Positions 8,305 to 16,915 of a DNA stretch of 64,000 nucleotides are shown in pieces. The notes beneath the pieces were generated by a model, which made no database searches, was not told the origin of the DNA, and saw only the letters and a list, made by a program, of their open reading frames with translations. A program made the translations under genes and the position numbers. Each line of letters opens with the position of its first letter. Position 1 is the stretch's first letter. Location: contig NZ_SAVA01000003.1 of assembly GCF_004022465.1 (NCBI RefSeq), positions 62,001 through 126,000 of the forward strand, read 5' to 3'. Origin of the DNA: Rhodobacter huangdaonensis (GTDB taxonomy: Bacteria > Pseudomonadota > Alphaproteobacteria > Rhodobacterales > Rhodobacteraceae).

Positions 8305-10194
8305 TCAGAACGCCCCGGCCGCTTTCAGCTTTTCGCCCTTTTCGGCGTTGTACCACCAGAAGTCCAGCTCACCGAGCGCGTGCGGCGGCAGCGCGGCGGG
8401 GTGCTCGTACATGTCGTAATAGGCGACAGTGTAGCTCGCCTTGAACCATTGCGGCACCCAGAAGTGGAAGGCCCGCAGCGCGCGGTCAAGCGCATGCACC
8501 CGCGGCGTCAGCTGGTCTTGCGTCTGCGCCCCCTCGACCAGCCGCACCAGCCCGTCGATGCCCGGGTTCGCAAGCCCCATCGCGTTGAACACGTCCCCGG
8601 CCCCGGCCGAACCGAAATACTGCTGCAGATCGGCGCCCGGGATCTCGTTCTGGCCGAGCGCGGCGGTGATCATGTCATAGTCATGCGAGCGGCGGCGGTT
8701 TTCATATTGCGCGTCATCCACCCGCGCCATCGCGGCATCGACGCCAAGGGCGCGCAGGTTCTCGACATAGGGGTTGATGACGCGATCGAAGGTCTGAGAA
8801 TCGTTCAGGATCTCGACCTTCAGCGTCTCGCCCTTCGCGTTGCGCCGCATGCCGTCATCGGCCACCGGCCAGCCCGCGGCATCGAGCAGCGCCGCCGCCT
8901 TGCGCAGGTTGCCGCGGTCAAGCTGGCGCTTGCCGGACACCGGCGCCATCGCCACCGGATCGGTCAGCACGCCCTCGGGCAGATCGGCGGCGAAGGGTTT
9001 CAGGATCTCGGCCTCCTCGGGCGTGGGCGTGCCGGTCGCAGCGAGCGGCGAGTTCTCCCAGATCGAGTTCACCCGCGCGTAAAGCCCGTAGAACAGCGTC
9101 TCGTTCGACCATTCGAAGTTGAACATCAGCCCGAGCGCCTCGCGCACGCGGATGTCCTGGAACCGCTCGCGCCGCAGGTTGATCGCAAAGGCCTGGCCCG
9201 AGGCGACATTGCCGTTCGGCAGTTCCGCCTTCACCACCTGGCCCTTGGTCAGCGCCGGGAAGTCATAGCCCGTCGCCCAGGCAAGCGAGCTTGCCTCGTT
9301 GCGGAAGGTATAGCTGCCGGCCTTGAAGCCCTCGAAGGCGGCCTGATAATCGCCGTAATACTCGACGCGGATCTTGTCGAAGTTGTAGCGCCCGACGTTG
9401 ATCGGCAGTTTCGCGCCCCAATAGGCGGGGTTGCGCTTCCACACCACGGTGCGGCCGTTCTTGGCGCTGTCGAACATGTAGGGGCCCGAGCCGATCAGCG
9501 CCACCGGCGAGGATTTCGCCAGGTCGATGCCGTCGCGCGCGAACTGCGCCTTCGAGAACACCGGCAGCCCGCCCGCCGACTGGATGATGTCGCGCCGCGG
9601 AGAGCCCGGCACGAAGGTGAATTTCACCCGTTTCGCATCGAGCACCTCGACCGAGGCGATCTGTTGCGCCACCACCGCGCGGAAGCTCGACAGCCCCTTG
9701 TCGCGCAGCTGCTCATAGGAAAACAGCACGTCCTCGGCAGTCAGCGGCGTGCCGTCCGAGAAGGTGATGCCGTCGCGCAGGGTGAAGATCACCCAGTCCT
9801 TCGATGCCGGGTATTCGAGGCTTTCGCACAGCAGGCAATAGGCCTCGCCCACGGTGTCGTCGGTGCCGGTCAGCATCGATTCCAGCGGGACGGAAGACAG
9901 CGCCGCCGCCCGCCCCTCGAGCGTGTAGGGGTTGAAATTGTCGAACCCGCCCGGCGCCCATTCCGAAATCTCGCCGCCCTTCGGCGCCTCGGGGTTGACG
10001 TAGTCGAGATGGGCGAAATCGGGGCCGTATTTCAGATTGCCCAGCGTCGAGATGGCGGGGGCGGTGATCGTCTCCTCGGCCCGGGCCCCGGCCGCGAGCC
10101 CCGTCCAGAGCGCCGCGCCCAGCAGCAGTGCCCCGACCATCCGCCCCGCACCGATGTCCTGCATCCGCCGCGCCGCGACCATTGCCCTCGTCAT
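8305..10194 (-). CDS. yejA: Periplasmic extracellular solute-binding protein YejA
   Basis: This 629-residue periplasmic protein is the substrate receptor of the YejABEF importer. A signal peptide covers the first 40 or so residues, with cleavage expected after AGARA, followed by the SBP_bac_5 fold (motifs YGPDFAHLDYVNPEAPKGG and ADDVLFSYE). The length near 600 is normal for YejA and longer than OppA. I chose the ATG at 10194 because it has a good AGGGGAGAG site and gives a proper signal peptide; the frame extends 27 codons further with no such features. It heads the operon yejA-yejB-yejE-yejF-glycosyltransferase. Confidence 0.92.
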   Translation of the reverse strand: MTRAMVAARRMQDIGAGRMVGALLLGAALWTGLAAGARAEETITAPAISTLGNLKYGPDFAHLDYVNPEAPKGGEISEWAPGGFDNFNPYTLEGRAAALSSVPLESMLTGTDDTVGEAYCLLCESLEYPASKDWVIFTLRDGITFSDGTPLTAEDVLFSYEQLRDKGLSSFRAVVAQQIASVEVLDAKRVKFTFVPGSPRRDIIQSAGGLPVFSKAQFARDGIDLAKSSPVALIGSGPYMFDSAKNGRTVVWKRNPAYWGAKLPINVGRYNFDKIRVEYYGDYQAAFEGFKAGSYTFRNEASSLAWATGYDFPALTKGQVVKAELPNGNVASGQAFAINLRRERFQDIRVREALGLMFNFEWSNETLFYGLYARVNSIWENSPLAATGTPTPEEAEILKPFAADLPEGVLTDPVAMAPVSGKRQLDRGNLRKAAALLDAAGWPVADDGMRRNAKGETLKVEILNDSQTFDRVINPYVENLRALGVDAAMARVDDAQYENRRRSHDYDMITAALGQNEIPGADLQQYFGSAGAGDVFNAMGLANPGIDGLVRLVEGAQTQDQLTPRVHALDRALRAFHFWVPQWFKASYTVAYYDMYEHPAALPPHALGELDFWWYNAEKGEKLKAAGAF

Positions 10195-10273
10195 CCGTCT
10201 CTCCCCTTCATTGCCCGACCAGCTAAAGGGGCATCGCGCCGGGGTGCAAGTTGCAACTGCGTGAGAGCATGGC

Positions 10274-10300
10274 AAAAGGGCCGCCCCCGCGGGACGGCCC
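10274..10300 (-). terminator. Intrinsic terminator of the cytochrome cy gene
   Basis: Read leftward, the hairpin GGGCCGTCCC ... GGGGGCGGCCC is followed by TTTT. It lies about 35 bases after the cytochrome stop and before the yejA promoter region. Confidence 0.75.
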
Positions 10301-10333
10301 TTCCGGAACGCGATCCGATCGGCCTTTCGGCGA

Positions 10334-10867
10334 TCAGTTGCTCAGGCTTTTCAGATAGGTGATGACGTTGTTGCGGTCTTCCGCCTTGGGCAGGCCGGCG
10401 AAGGACATCTTGTTGCCCGGGATATAGTCCTTCGGGCCGCTCAGCCACTGGTTCAGCGCCTCGAGCGTCCATTCGCCGCCATGCGCCTTGAGCGCGTCGG
10501 AATAGCCGAAGCCCTCGACCGAGGCGACCGGACGACCGACGACGCCGTCAAGATGCGGGCCGGTGGCATTGGTGCCGTCGACCTTGTGGCAGGCCTTGCA
10601 CTTGCCAAAGACCTTGGCGCCCTTCTCGGCGTCGCCCTCGCCCAGCACGATCTGGACTTCTTCCGCCGGCGCGGCCGCCGCAGCGTCGCCGCCGCCCGCC
10701 CCGCCCGGCGCAGCGGTCATCATCGCGACCTCGGTGCCGTCGGCCGCGACATGCGTGCCGGAGACGAGCGAGAACAGCTTACCCGAGGCGCTATTGGCGA
10801 CGAGGAAGAACAGGAAGGCGCCCAGCACGCCGCCCGCAGCCTTGGTGATCGTGGTCGAATTGAGCAT
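10334..10867 (-). CDS. cycY: Membrane-anchored cytochrome c (cytochrome cy/c552 type)
   Basis: This 177-residue protein has an uncleaved N-terminal membrane anchor (about residues 9-27), an alanine/proline-rich linker (about 40-72) and a class I cytochrome c domain. The heme motif CKACH is at 90-94 and the likely axial methionine is at 154 in PGNKMSFAG. This arrangement matches cytochrome cy of Rhodobacter and c552 of Paracoccus, which carry electrons from the bc1 complex to the cbb3 or aa3 oxidase (and to reaction centres in phototrophs). The membrane anchor, rather than a cleaved signal, separates it from soluble cytochrome c2. It is divergent from pheA. Confidence 0.88.
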   Translation of the reverse strand: MLNSTTITKAAGGVLGAFLFFLVANSASGKLFSLVSGTHVAADGTEVAMMTAAPGGAGGGDAAAAAPAEEVQIVLGEGDAEKGAKVFGKCKACHKVDGTNATGPHLDGVVGRPVASVEGFGYSDALKAHGGEWTLEALNQWLSGPKDYIPGNKMSFAGLPKAEDRNNVITYLKSLSN

Positions 10868-11068
10868 GACTCGCCCCTGAGTTTCTCTGTCCAGTTGCCG
10901 GCACTTACCCGGTTTGCCCCCTTCCTTTCAAGATTTTTTGAAGAAAGCCCTGAATTCGGCGCCTTTTGTCGCGCCCGGGCGGGTTTTCGGCCGCCCCGCC
11001 GGCGCGATCCGGCTTTTCCTGTGCGCGCGCGCGGTATAGGCAGACCGCAACTGCAGACGGAGGAACCA

Positions 11069-11917
11069 ATGAGCATTCAGCGCAAGGGCGTGATCGCATT
11101 CCAGGGCGAACCGGGCGCCTATTCGCACGAGGCCTGCCGCGAGGCGCGCCCGGACATGGAGGCCCTCCCCTGCAACACCTTCGAAGAGGTGATCGAGGCG
11201 GTGCGCCGGGGCGATGCCGATCTCGCGATGCTGCCGGTCGAGAACTCGACCTATGGCCGGGTCGCCGACATCCACCGGCTGCTGCCGGAATCCGGACTGC
11301 ACATCCTCGACGAGCTTTTCGTGCGGGTGCGGATCTGCCTGATGAGCGTGCCGGGCCGCAAGCTCGACGAGATCACCGACGTGCGCGCGCATCTGGTGCT
11401 GCTGCCGCAATCGGCGCGCTTCCTGCGCGAGCACGGCATCGCGGGCCATGCCGCCGCCGACAGCGCCGGCGCCGCGGCCGAACTCGCCCACACCCGCACC
11501 CCGGGCGAAGGCGTTCTGGCCTCGGCGCTTGCCGCCGAGATCTACGGCCTCGAGGTGCTGGCCCATGACATCGAGGACCACGCCCACAACACCACCCGCT
11601 TCCTGGTGATGGGCCGCGAGCCCGACCTGAAGCGGCGCGGCCACGGCCGGATGATGACCACCTTCGTCTTCCGCGTGCGCAACATCCCGGCCGCGCTTTA
11701 CAAGGCGCTTGGCGGCTTCGCGACGAATGGCGTGAACATGACCAAGCTCGAAAGCTACATGGTCGACGGCAATTTCACCGCGACGCAGTTCTATGCCGAC
11801 GTCGAGGGCCACCCCGACGACAGCAACCTGCGTCTCGCGCTCGACGAACTCGACTATTTCACCTCGAACATGGCGTTGCTCGGCGTCTATCCGGCCGACC
11901 CGCGCCGCCACGGCTGA
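11069..11917 (+). CDS. pheA: Prephenate dehydratase
   Basis: This 282-residue enzyme converts prephenate to phenylpyruvate in phenylalanine synthesis. The catalytic domain (about 5-180) has FQGEPGAYSH at the start, the PVENSTYG motif and the HNTTRF motif with the essential threonine-arginine pair. An ACT regulatory domain follows (about 195-275). In that domain the usual GALV and ESRP phenylalanine-binding motifs appear as PAAL and ESYM, so feedback control may differ. The ATG at 11069 has a CGGAGGAACC ribosome site. The last 31 bases overlap the 3' end of the next gene on the other strand. Confidence 0.93.
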   Translation: MSIQRKGVIAFQGEPGAYSHEACREARPDMEALPCNTFEEVIEAVRRGDADLAMLPVENSTYGRVADIHRLLPESGLHILDELFVRVRICLMSVPGRKLDEITDVRAHLVLLPQSARFLREHGIAGHAAADSAGAAAELAHTRTPGEGVLASALAAEIYGLEVLAHDIEDHAHNTTRFLVMGREPDLKRRGHGRMMTTFVFRVRNIPAALYKALGGFATNGVNMTKLESYMVDGNFTATQFYADVEGHPDDSNLRLALDELDYFTSNMALLGVYPADPRRHG

Positions 11918-12414
11918 GCCTGCGGCGCCACCCCGTCGCGGGTGCCAGACCGCGCCGCCGCGAAGCGCGTGTAGAGCGCCGCACCGAAAGTTGCGACGCG
12001 CTCTTCGAAGCTGCGCTCGAGCCGGCTGCGGCCGAGCTTTGCCGATTGCAGCAGCAGCCGCGCGCCCAGCGTGCGCGGCCGCGCGTCGAGTATCACATGC
12101 AGCCGCGAGCGCCCGGGCGCGAGCACGGTGATCTGCAGCGAGAGCAGCAACTCGAAGCCGTGTGACTTGCCGCTGTAGTCGATCGCCGCGGGGCGTTCGA
12201 AGCGGATGATCTCGGCGGTCAGCTGGCGCAAGCGGCCGCGGAAGTGAAAGCCGACCTCCCACGACATCCCCGGCCCCGGCACCGCAAGCGCGTCGATCCG
12301 GCGCAGGCTGACGCCGCGGCGCCGCGCCGCATGCTCGAAGGAGGCAAAGTCGGCGATCTGGTCGAAGACGAACTCCGCCGGGGCGGCGATGTCGACACGG
12401 CTGGAGAACTTCAT
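11887..12414 (-). CDS. SRPBCC (START-like) family protein
   Basis: This 175-residue protein begins MKFSSRVDIAAPAEFVFDQIADF, the typical entry of the polyketide-cyclase/START-like helix-grip fold that binds hydrophobic ligands. The first 150 residues fit the fold; the last 25 are a low-complexity arginine/alanine tail encoded partly by the overlap with pheA. No substrate or partner can be named. The ATG at 12414 starts exactly at the fold boundary, with an AAGGAGC site upstream; a longer reading upstream has no support. It lies 67 bases downstream of nudC on the same strand and converges on pheA with a 31-base overlap. Confidence 0.82.
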   Translation of the reverse strand: MKFSSRVDIAAPAEFVFDQIADFASFEHAARRRGVSLRRIDALAVPGPGMSWEVGFHFRGRLRQLTAEIIRFERPAAIDYSGKSHGFELLLSLQITVLAPGRSRLHVILDARPRTLGARLLLQSAKLGRSRLERSFEERVATFGAALYTRFAAARSGTRDGVAPQAQPWRRGSAG

Positions 12415-12481
12415 GCCGGGGCTCCTTGAACGGTCGCTGCCCGGTGGGCTCGGGCGAAATGAATATGGCGGCAGCGTGCAG

Positions 12482-13519
12482 TCAATGCCGCCGGTCTGCA
12501 AGCCACTGCCGCAGCATCCAGCCCGCAATTGCCCCCGAGCGTGGCGCACGGATCACGGGATCGGCACCGGCAAAGACCGCCGCGAGCCGCTCGCGGCTGA
12601 TCCAGAGCGCATCCTCGATCTCGGTCGGATCGCAGGTGATCTCGGTGCTCACGGCCTCGGCGGCGCAGCCGATCATCAGCGAGGCCGGGAACGGCCAGGG
12701 CTGCGACACCAGCAGCCGCACCGGCCCGACCCGCACCGCGGTTTCCTCGAACACCTCGCGGCGGACGGCGGATTCGACCGGCTCGCCCGGCTCCATGAAC
12801 CCCGCGAGACAGGAATACATCCCCTCGGGCCAGCCCGGCGAGCGGCCAAGCAGCACCGAATTGCCGCGGGTCACGCACATGATGACGCACGGATCGGTGC
12901 GCGGGAAATGCTGCGCGCCGCAGGCCGGGCAGACCCGCTGCCAGCCGGCAAGCGCGGGCGTGCTCGCCGCGCCGCAGGCCGAGCAGAAGCCATGCGTGCC
13001 GTGCCAGTTCAGCAGCGCCCGTGCCGTTGCCGCAATCTCTGCCGCGCGCGGGTCGAGCCGCATCATCGCGCCGCGCAGGTCTGCGAAGGCCGTGCCCGCC
13101 GGCAAGTCCGGATGATGCTGCGCGCTGTCATCGAAGAAGGCGCCGAAATCGGGCTCGGGCCCTTCCGGCACCCAGGCCGAGATATCGGCGGCAAAAACCG
13201 GCGCGCCGGCGGAAAGGCCGAGGAAGATCCACCCGCCCGCCGCGTGCGACAGCAGCGCCGCCCCCGGCGCGAGCCCGGCAAGCCCCGCACCGAGCGCCGG
13301 ATCGGCCGGTGTTTCCGCGCCCGCCAGCAGCGGCCGGCCGCGCCAGAACGGCACGATCCGGGCGGCAGGATCGACCGCCATCCGGGCAAGCGCCGCGGCA
13401 TCGCCGCGCAGAGAGGCCGCGCGATCGAGACCCGAGCCCGCGAAGGCAAGGCCCGGGCGGGCATCGACCGCCATCACGGCGGCATCGGAACGGACATCTG
13501 GGGAACGGGCGTCTGACAT
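12482..13519 (-). CDS. nudC: NAD(H) pyrophosphatase NudC (Nudix hydrolase)
   Basis: This 345-residue protein is a NADH pyrophosphatase, a Nudix enzyme that splits NAD(H) and can remove NAD caps from RNA. It has an N-terminal NUDIX-like domain, a zinc ribbon with four cysteines (CSAC and CPAC), the Nudix box GFMEPGE...REVFEET and the NudC-specific motif SQPWPFPASLM directly after the box. The length is above E. coli NudC (257), as in other alphaproteobacteria with the longer N-terminal domain. The ATG at 13519 was chosen because the protein fold begins there. It is divergent from the nucleotidase gene, with 233 bases between. Confidence 0.92.
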   Translation of the reverse strand: MSDARSPDVRSDAAVMAVDARPGLAFAGSGLDRAASLRGDAAALARMAVDPAARIVPFWRGRPLLAGAETPADPALGAGLAGLAPGAALLSHAAGGWIFLGLSAGAPVFAADISAWVPEGPEPDFGAFFDDSAQHHPDLPAGTAFADLRGAMMRLDPRAAEIAATARALLNWHGTHGFCSACGAASTPALAGWQRVCPACGAQHFPRTDPCVIMCVTRGNSVLLGRSPGWPEGMYSCLAGFMEPGEPVESAVRREVFEETAVRVGPVRLLVSQPWPFPASLMIGCAAEAVSTEITCDPTEIEDALWISRERLAAVFAGADPVIRAPRSGAIAGWMLRQWLADRRH

Positions 13520-13752
13520 GGGGGCTCCGGCACGGCGCGGGACGGCCTGCCCCGCCCCTTCCTTTTGCCATGCCGCAGCGATGAAAGGCCAGCGGCGTTG
13601 CGCCTCCGCATCATCGCCCGGGCGATCCCCCTGCCCGCCCGAAAAGGCGCAACCGGTGGTTGAAACTCGGAAAATTCTGCTTAGGCTGGCACTCCGTCGT
13701 TCCGGTCGCCGACGCATTTTTGTAGCTCCGGGCGATATCGAAGGGATCGGAC

Positions 13753-15672
13753 ATGGCGCAAACGGCAGAGCGGGGGGCTTCGAGCGGTGCGGAAGCGGGC
13801 CGGGTGCTGCTGCGCGTGCTGGCGACGACCGATGTGCACGGCTATCTGCGCAGCCACGATTACGGCCAGGATCAGCCCGGCACCGACTGCGGCCTGACCC
13901 GGATCGCGAGTCTGGTGCAGGCGGCACGCGCCGAGGTGGCGAACACGCTGCTCTTCGACAATGGCGACATCTTGCAGGGCACGCCGCTCGTCGATCACTG
14001 GGCGCGGCGCGGCCTGCCCCCGGGCGAGGTGCACCCGGTCTTCGAGATGATGAACGCGCTCGGTTACGACGCCGGCACGATCGGCAACCACGAGTTCAAC
14101 TTCGGCCTCGACTACCTCTGCCGCGCGATCGAGGGGGCGGGCTTTCCGCTCGTCTGTGCCAATGCGGTGCGGCGCGCCGGGGCGACGCCGCTCGAGGATG
14201 AGACGCTGCTGCCGCCCTGGGCGATCCTCGAGCGCGCGCTGAGCGATGCGGAGGGGCAGCTCCATCGGCTGAAGATCGGGGTGATCGGCTTCGTGCCGCC
14301 GCAGATCCTGATGTGGGACCGGCTGCAGCTCGAGGGCCGGCTGAGCGTGCGCGGCATCAATGAGGCGGCGCGCGCCCATGTGCCGGCGCTGCGCGCGGCG
14401 GGGGCCGATGTCGTCATCGCCCTCGCCCATACCGGGATCGAACCGCACCTGCCCCCGGGCCTGCCCGACCGGGCGACCGAGCATGCCGCCGTGCCGCTTG
14501 CCGCGGTGCCCGGGATCGACGCGCTGATCTGCGGCCACAGCCACCTGTCCTTCCCCGGCCCCGACACCGCCGCGACCGAGGTCGTCGATCCCCGGCGCGG
14601 CCTGCTCCACGGCAAACCCGCGGTGATGCCGGGCCGCTGGGGCTCGCATCTCGGCGTGATCGACCTGACGCTCGCCCCGGACGGTGCCGGCGGCTGGGGG
14701 GTGGTCGAAAGCCGCGCCGCGCTGCGCCCGGTGCTTGAGGCCGCCACCGGCCGGCCGGTGCCCGAAGCCCCCGCCCTCGTCGCCCGGCTCGCCCCGGCGC
14801 ATGAGGAGGTGATCTGCGAATTGTCGCAGCCGGTCACCCGGCTCGCCGGACCGATCCAGAGCTTCTTCTCGATGGTCGCCCCCGACGCCGGGCTGAGCCT
14901 GATCGCCGCGGCGCAGACTGCCCATGTCCGGGCCCGGCTCGCCGGCCGGCCCGAGGCGGCGCTGCCGGTGCTGGCCGCGGTGGCGCCCGGCAAATGCGGC
15001 GGGCGCGGCGGCCCGGGCTTCTTCACCGACATCCCCGCCGGGCCGCTCTCGCGCCGCCATGTGCTCGAGATGAGCCTGTTCCCGAACACTGCCACGGCCG
15101 TGCTGGTGCGCGGCGCCCAGCTTGCCGACTGGCTCGAGCGCGCGGCCTGCGTCTTTGCGACCATCACCCCGGGACAGGCCGACCAGCCGCTGCTCGACCC
15201 GGCCTTCCCCTGCTACAACTTCGACGTGCTCGCCGGGCTGAGCTACGAGATCGACCTCAGCCGCCCGGCCCGCTTCGCCCCCGACGGCAGCCTCGCCGCC
15301 GACAGCCGCCGCATCCGCGACCTGCGCCACGCCGGCCAGCCGGTCGACCCGACCGCCGCATTCGTGATCGCCACGAACAGCTATCGCAGCGCGGGCGCGG
15401 GCGGCTTTCCCGGCGCGGCGGAGGGGGCGATCGACCTCGGCCCGCCCAAAAGTTCGCGCGTCGTGCTGTTTGAGCTGCTGGAACGGCACAGCCCCCTGCA
15501 GCCGGTGGCCGAGCCGGTCTGGCGCTTTGCCCCGATCCCGGGCGCAAGCGCGCTCCTCGAAACCTCGCCGCGCGCTGCCGGACGTCTGGCCGAGGCCGGC
15601 CCCACCGCCGCGCGGCTCGAGGAACTCGGCCTGAACGCCGCCGGCTTTCTTCAGATTCGGGTGCATTTCTGA
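13753..15672 (+). CDS. 2',3'-cyclic-nucleotide phosphodiesterase/3'-nucleotidase-like protein
   Basis: This 639-residue protein has the 5'-nucleotidase family layout. A calcineurin-like metallophosphatase domain carries DVH (27-29), DNGD (69-72), GNHE (111-114) and GHSH, which bind the two metals. A C-terminal 5_nucleotid_C domain follows, with FDVLAGLSYEIDLSRP forming the nucleotide pocket. It resembles CpdB, which breaks down 2',3'-cyclic nucleotides and 3'-nucleotides in the periplasm. Unlike CpdB it shows no signal peptide, and no start codon upstream in frame would add one, so it appears cytoplasmic. An ABC importer follows 178 bases later on the same strand. Confidence 0.88.
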   Translation: MAQTAERGASSGAEAGRVLLRVLATTDVHGYLRSHDYGQDQPGTDCGLTRIASLVQAARAEVANTLLFDNGDILQGTPLVDHWARRGLPPGEVHPVFEMMNALGYDAGTIGNHEFNFGLDYLCRAIEGAGFPLVCANAVRRAGATPLEDETLLPPWAILERALSDAEGQLHRLKIGVIGFVPPQILMWDRLQLEGRLSVRGINEAARAHVPALRAAGADVVIALAHTGIEPHLPPGLPDRATEHAAVPLAAVPGIDALICGHSHLSFPGPDTAATEVVDPRRGLLHGKPAVMPGRWGSHLGVIDLTLAPDGAGGWGVVESRAALRPVLEAATGRPVPEAPALVARLAPAHEEVICELSQPVTRLAGPIQSFFSMVAPDAGLSLIAAAQTAHVRARLAGRPEAALPVLAAVAPGKCGGRGGPGFFTDIPAGPLSRRHVLEMSLFPNTATAVLVRGAQLADWLERAACVFATITPGQADQPLLDPAFPCYNFDVLAGLSYEIDLSRPARFAPDGSLAADSRRIRDLRHAGQPVDPTAAFVIATNSYRSAGAGGFPGAAEGAIDLGPPKSSRVVLFELLERHSPLQPVAEPVWRFAPIPGASALLETSPRAAGRLAEAGPTAARLEELGLNAAGFLQIRVHF

Positions 15673-15730
15673 CCAGATTGCGCAAAGTCCTTCATCAGAT
15701 GCGCAAAATTCAGGCCAATTACGAGTGATC

Positions 15731-15745
15731 GGTCAAAATTTGACC
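15731..15745. promoter_or_regulatory. Palindromic candidate operator before the NMT1-type ABC importer
   Basis: GGTCAAA-A-TTTGACC is a perfect inverted repeat in the 177-base gap between the nucleotidase and the binding-protein gene, about 105 bases before the latter's start. Outer GAGT and ACTC bases extend the symmetry. It may be a repressor or activator site; the regulator is not known. Confidence 0.5.
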
Positions 15746-15849
15746 ACTCGGCCCATATCTGCCGCGACGTGCGGCGCATGGCGCATTCCCCCCACCCGAC
15801 GGATGGGCGCAGGATCGGCCCGACCTCAGAACCCGGGAGTTTGACCGAC

Positions 15850-16869
15850 ATGTTTCACCGCACCCTGACGGGACTGGCCGCCGCCGCAACGGTGCTGGGC
15901 TTCACCGCCCCGGCGCTGCACGCCGAAACCACCGTGCCTTTCGCCCTCGACTGGAAGTTCGAGGGCCCCGCCGCGCCCTACACGCTTGCCGTCGACAAGG
16001 GCTTTTACAAGGCAGAGGGCCTCGACGTGCAGGTGACCGAGGGCGCGGGGTCGCTCGACGCGATCCCGAAGGTGGCGACCGGCGCCTTCCCGCTCGGCTT
16101 CACCGACATCAACTCGCTGATGAAATTCCTCGACCAGAACCCCGGCGCCCCGGTCACCGCGGTGATGATGGTCTATGACAAGCCCGCCTTCGCCGTCGTC
16201 GGGCGCAAGTCGCTCGGCATCGAGACGCCGAAGGATCTCGAGGGCAAGGCGCTCGGCGCGCCGCCGCCGGACGGGGCCTGGGCGCAGTTCCCGATCTTCG
16301 CCAAGGAACAGGGCCTCGACATGTCGAAGATCACCGTCGAGCCGGTGGGTTTCCCGGTGCGCGAACCGATGCTGGCCGAGGGCAAGGTGGCCGCGATCAC
16401 CGGCTTCTCCTTCACCTCGACGCTGAACGCCGAACGCCTCGGCGTGCCGGCAGACGATCTGACCGTGCTGCTGATGGCCGATTATGGCGTCGCGCTTTAC
16501 GGCAATGCGATCATCGTCAACACCGACTGGGCGAAGGCCCATCCCGAGATGGTGACGGGCTTCCTGCGCGCCACCGCGAAGGGCTGGAAGGAAGCGATCG
16601 CCGATCCCGCCGCCGCGGTCGAGACGCTGGTGAAGCGCAACCCGGCCGCCGATGCGGGGCTCGAGACGAAGCGCCTCGAACTCGCCATCGCCGGCAACGT
16701 GCTGACCGACTACGTCAAGGAACACGGCATGGGCGGTATCGACACGGCCCGTTTCGCGAAGTCGATCGAGCAGCTCGGCACCACCTACGAATTCAAGACC
16801 ACGCCCGAGGCGAAGACCTTCTTCGACGCAGAGTATCTGCCCACTGACGGCAGCCTGATGCTGCAATGA
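15850..16869 (+). CDS. ABC transporter substrate-binding protein (NMT1/THI5-like)
   Basis: This 339-residue periplasmic protein has a signal peptide with cleavage expected after ALHA (residue 25) and an NMT1/THI5-like binding fold (FALDWKFEGPAAPYTLAVDKG, KVATGAFPLGFTD). The family binds thiamine precursors, pyrimidines, sulfonates, taurine or nitrate, and the sequence alone does not decide among them. No TPP riboswitch is visible upstream, which weakens a thiamine-precursor role. The ATG at 15850 has a GGGAG site and starts a clean signal peptide. It is followed by a UUCG-capped hairpin and then the ATPase and permease genes. Confidence 0.88.
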   Translation: MFHRTLTGLAAAATVLGFTAPALHAETTVPFALDWKFEGPAAPYTLAVDKGFYKAEGLDVQVTEGAGSLDAIPKVATGAFPLGFTDINSLMKFLDQNPGAPVTAVMMVYDKPAFAVVGRKSLGIETPKDLEGKALGAPPPDGAWAQFPIFAKEQGLDMSKITVEPVGFPVREPMLAEGKVAAITGFSFTSTLNAERLGVPADDLTVLLMADYGVALYGNAIIVNTDWAKAHPEMVTGFLRATAKGWKEAIADPAAAVETLVKRNPAADAGLETKRLELAIAGNVLTDYVKEHGMGGIDTARFAKSIEQLGTTYEFKTTPEAKTFFDAEYLPTDGSLMLQ

Positions 16870-16876
16870 CCGGACC

Positions 16877-16894
16877 GGGGGCCTTCGGGCCCCC
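16877..16894 (+). promoter_or_regulatory. Intercistronic hairpin with TTCG loop after the binding-protein gene
   Basis: GGGGGCC-TTCG-GGCCCCC forms a 7-pair stem capped by a very stable UUCG tetraloop, 8 bases after the binding-protein stop and 22 bases before the ATPase start. With no T run it is more likely an mRNA-stabilising barrier that raises the level of the binding protein than a full terminator. Confidence 0.65.
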
Positions 16895-16915
16895 GTCCTC
16901 GCGCAAGGTGGGACC

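Noticed and set aside
10925..10947. Imperfect palindrome TTCAA-N6-TTGAA between cytochrome cy and pheA as an FNR-like site
   Set aside because: Half-sites lack the TTGAT/ATCAA pattern and the spacing is wrong; symmetry may be chance in an AT-richer patch.
11022..11040. Alternating GC run (GTGCGCGCGCGCGG) ahead of pheA as possible Z-DNA or regulatory repeat
   Set aside because: Such runs are frequent in this GC-rich sequence, and nothing links it to a function.
15673..15849. TPP riboswitch before the THI5-like binding-protein gene
   Set aside because: The conserved CUGAGA and ACCUGA elements are not present, and the region is only 177 bases.
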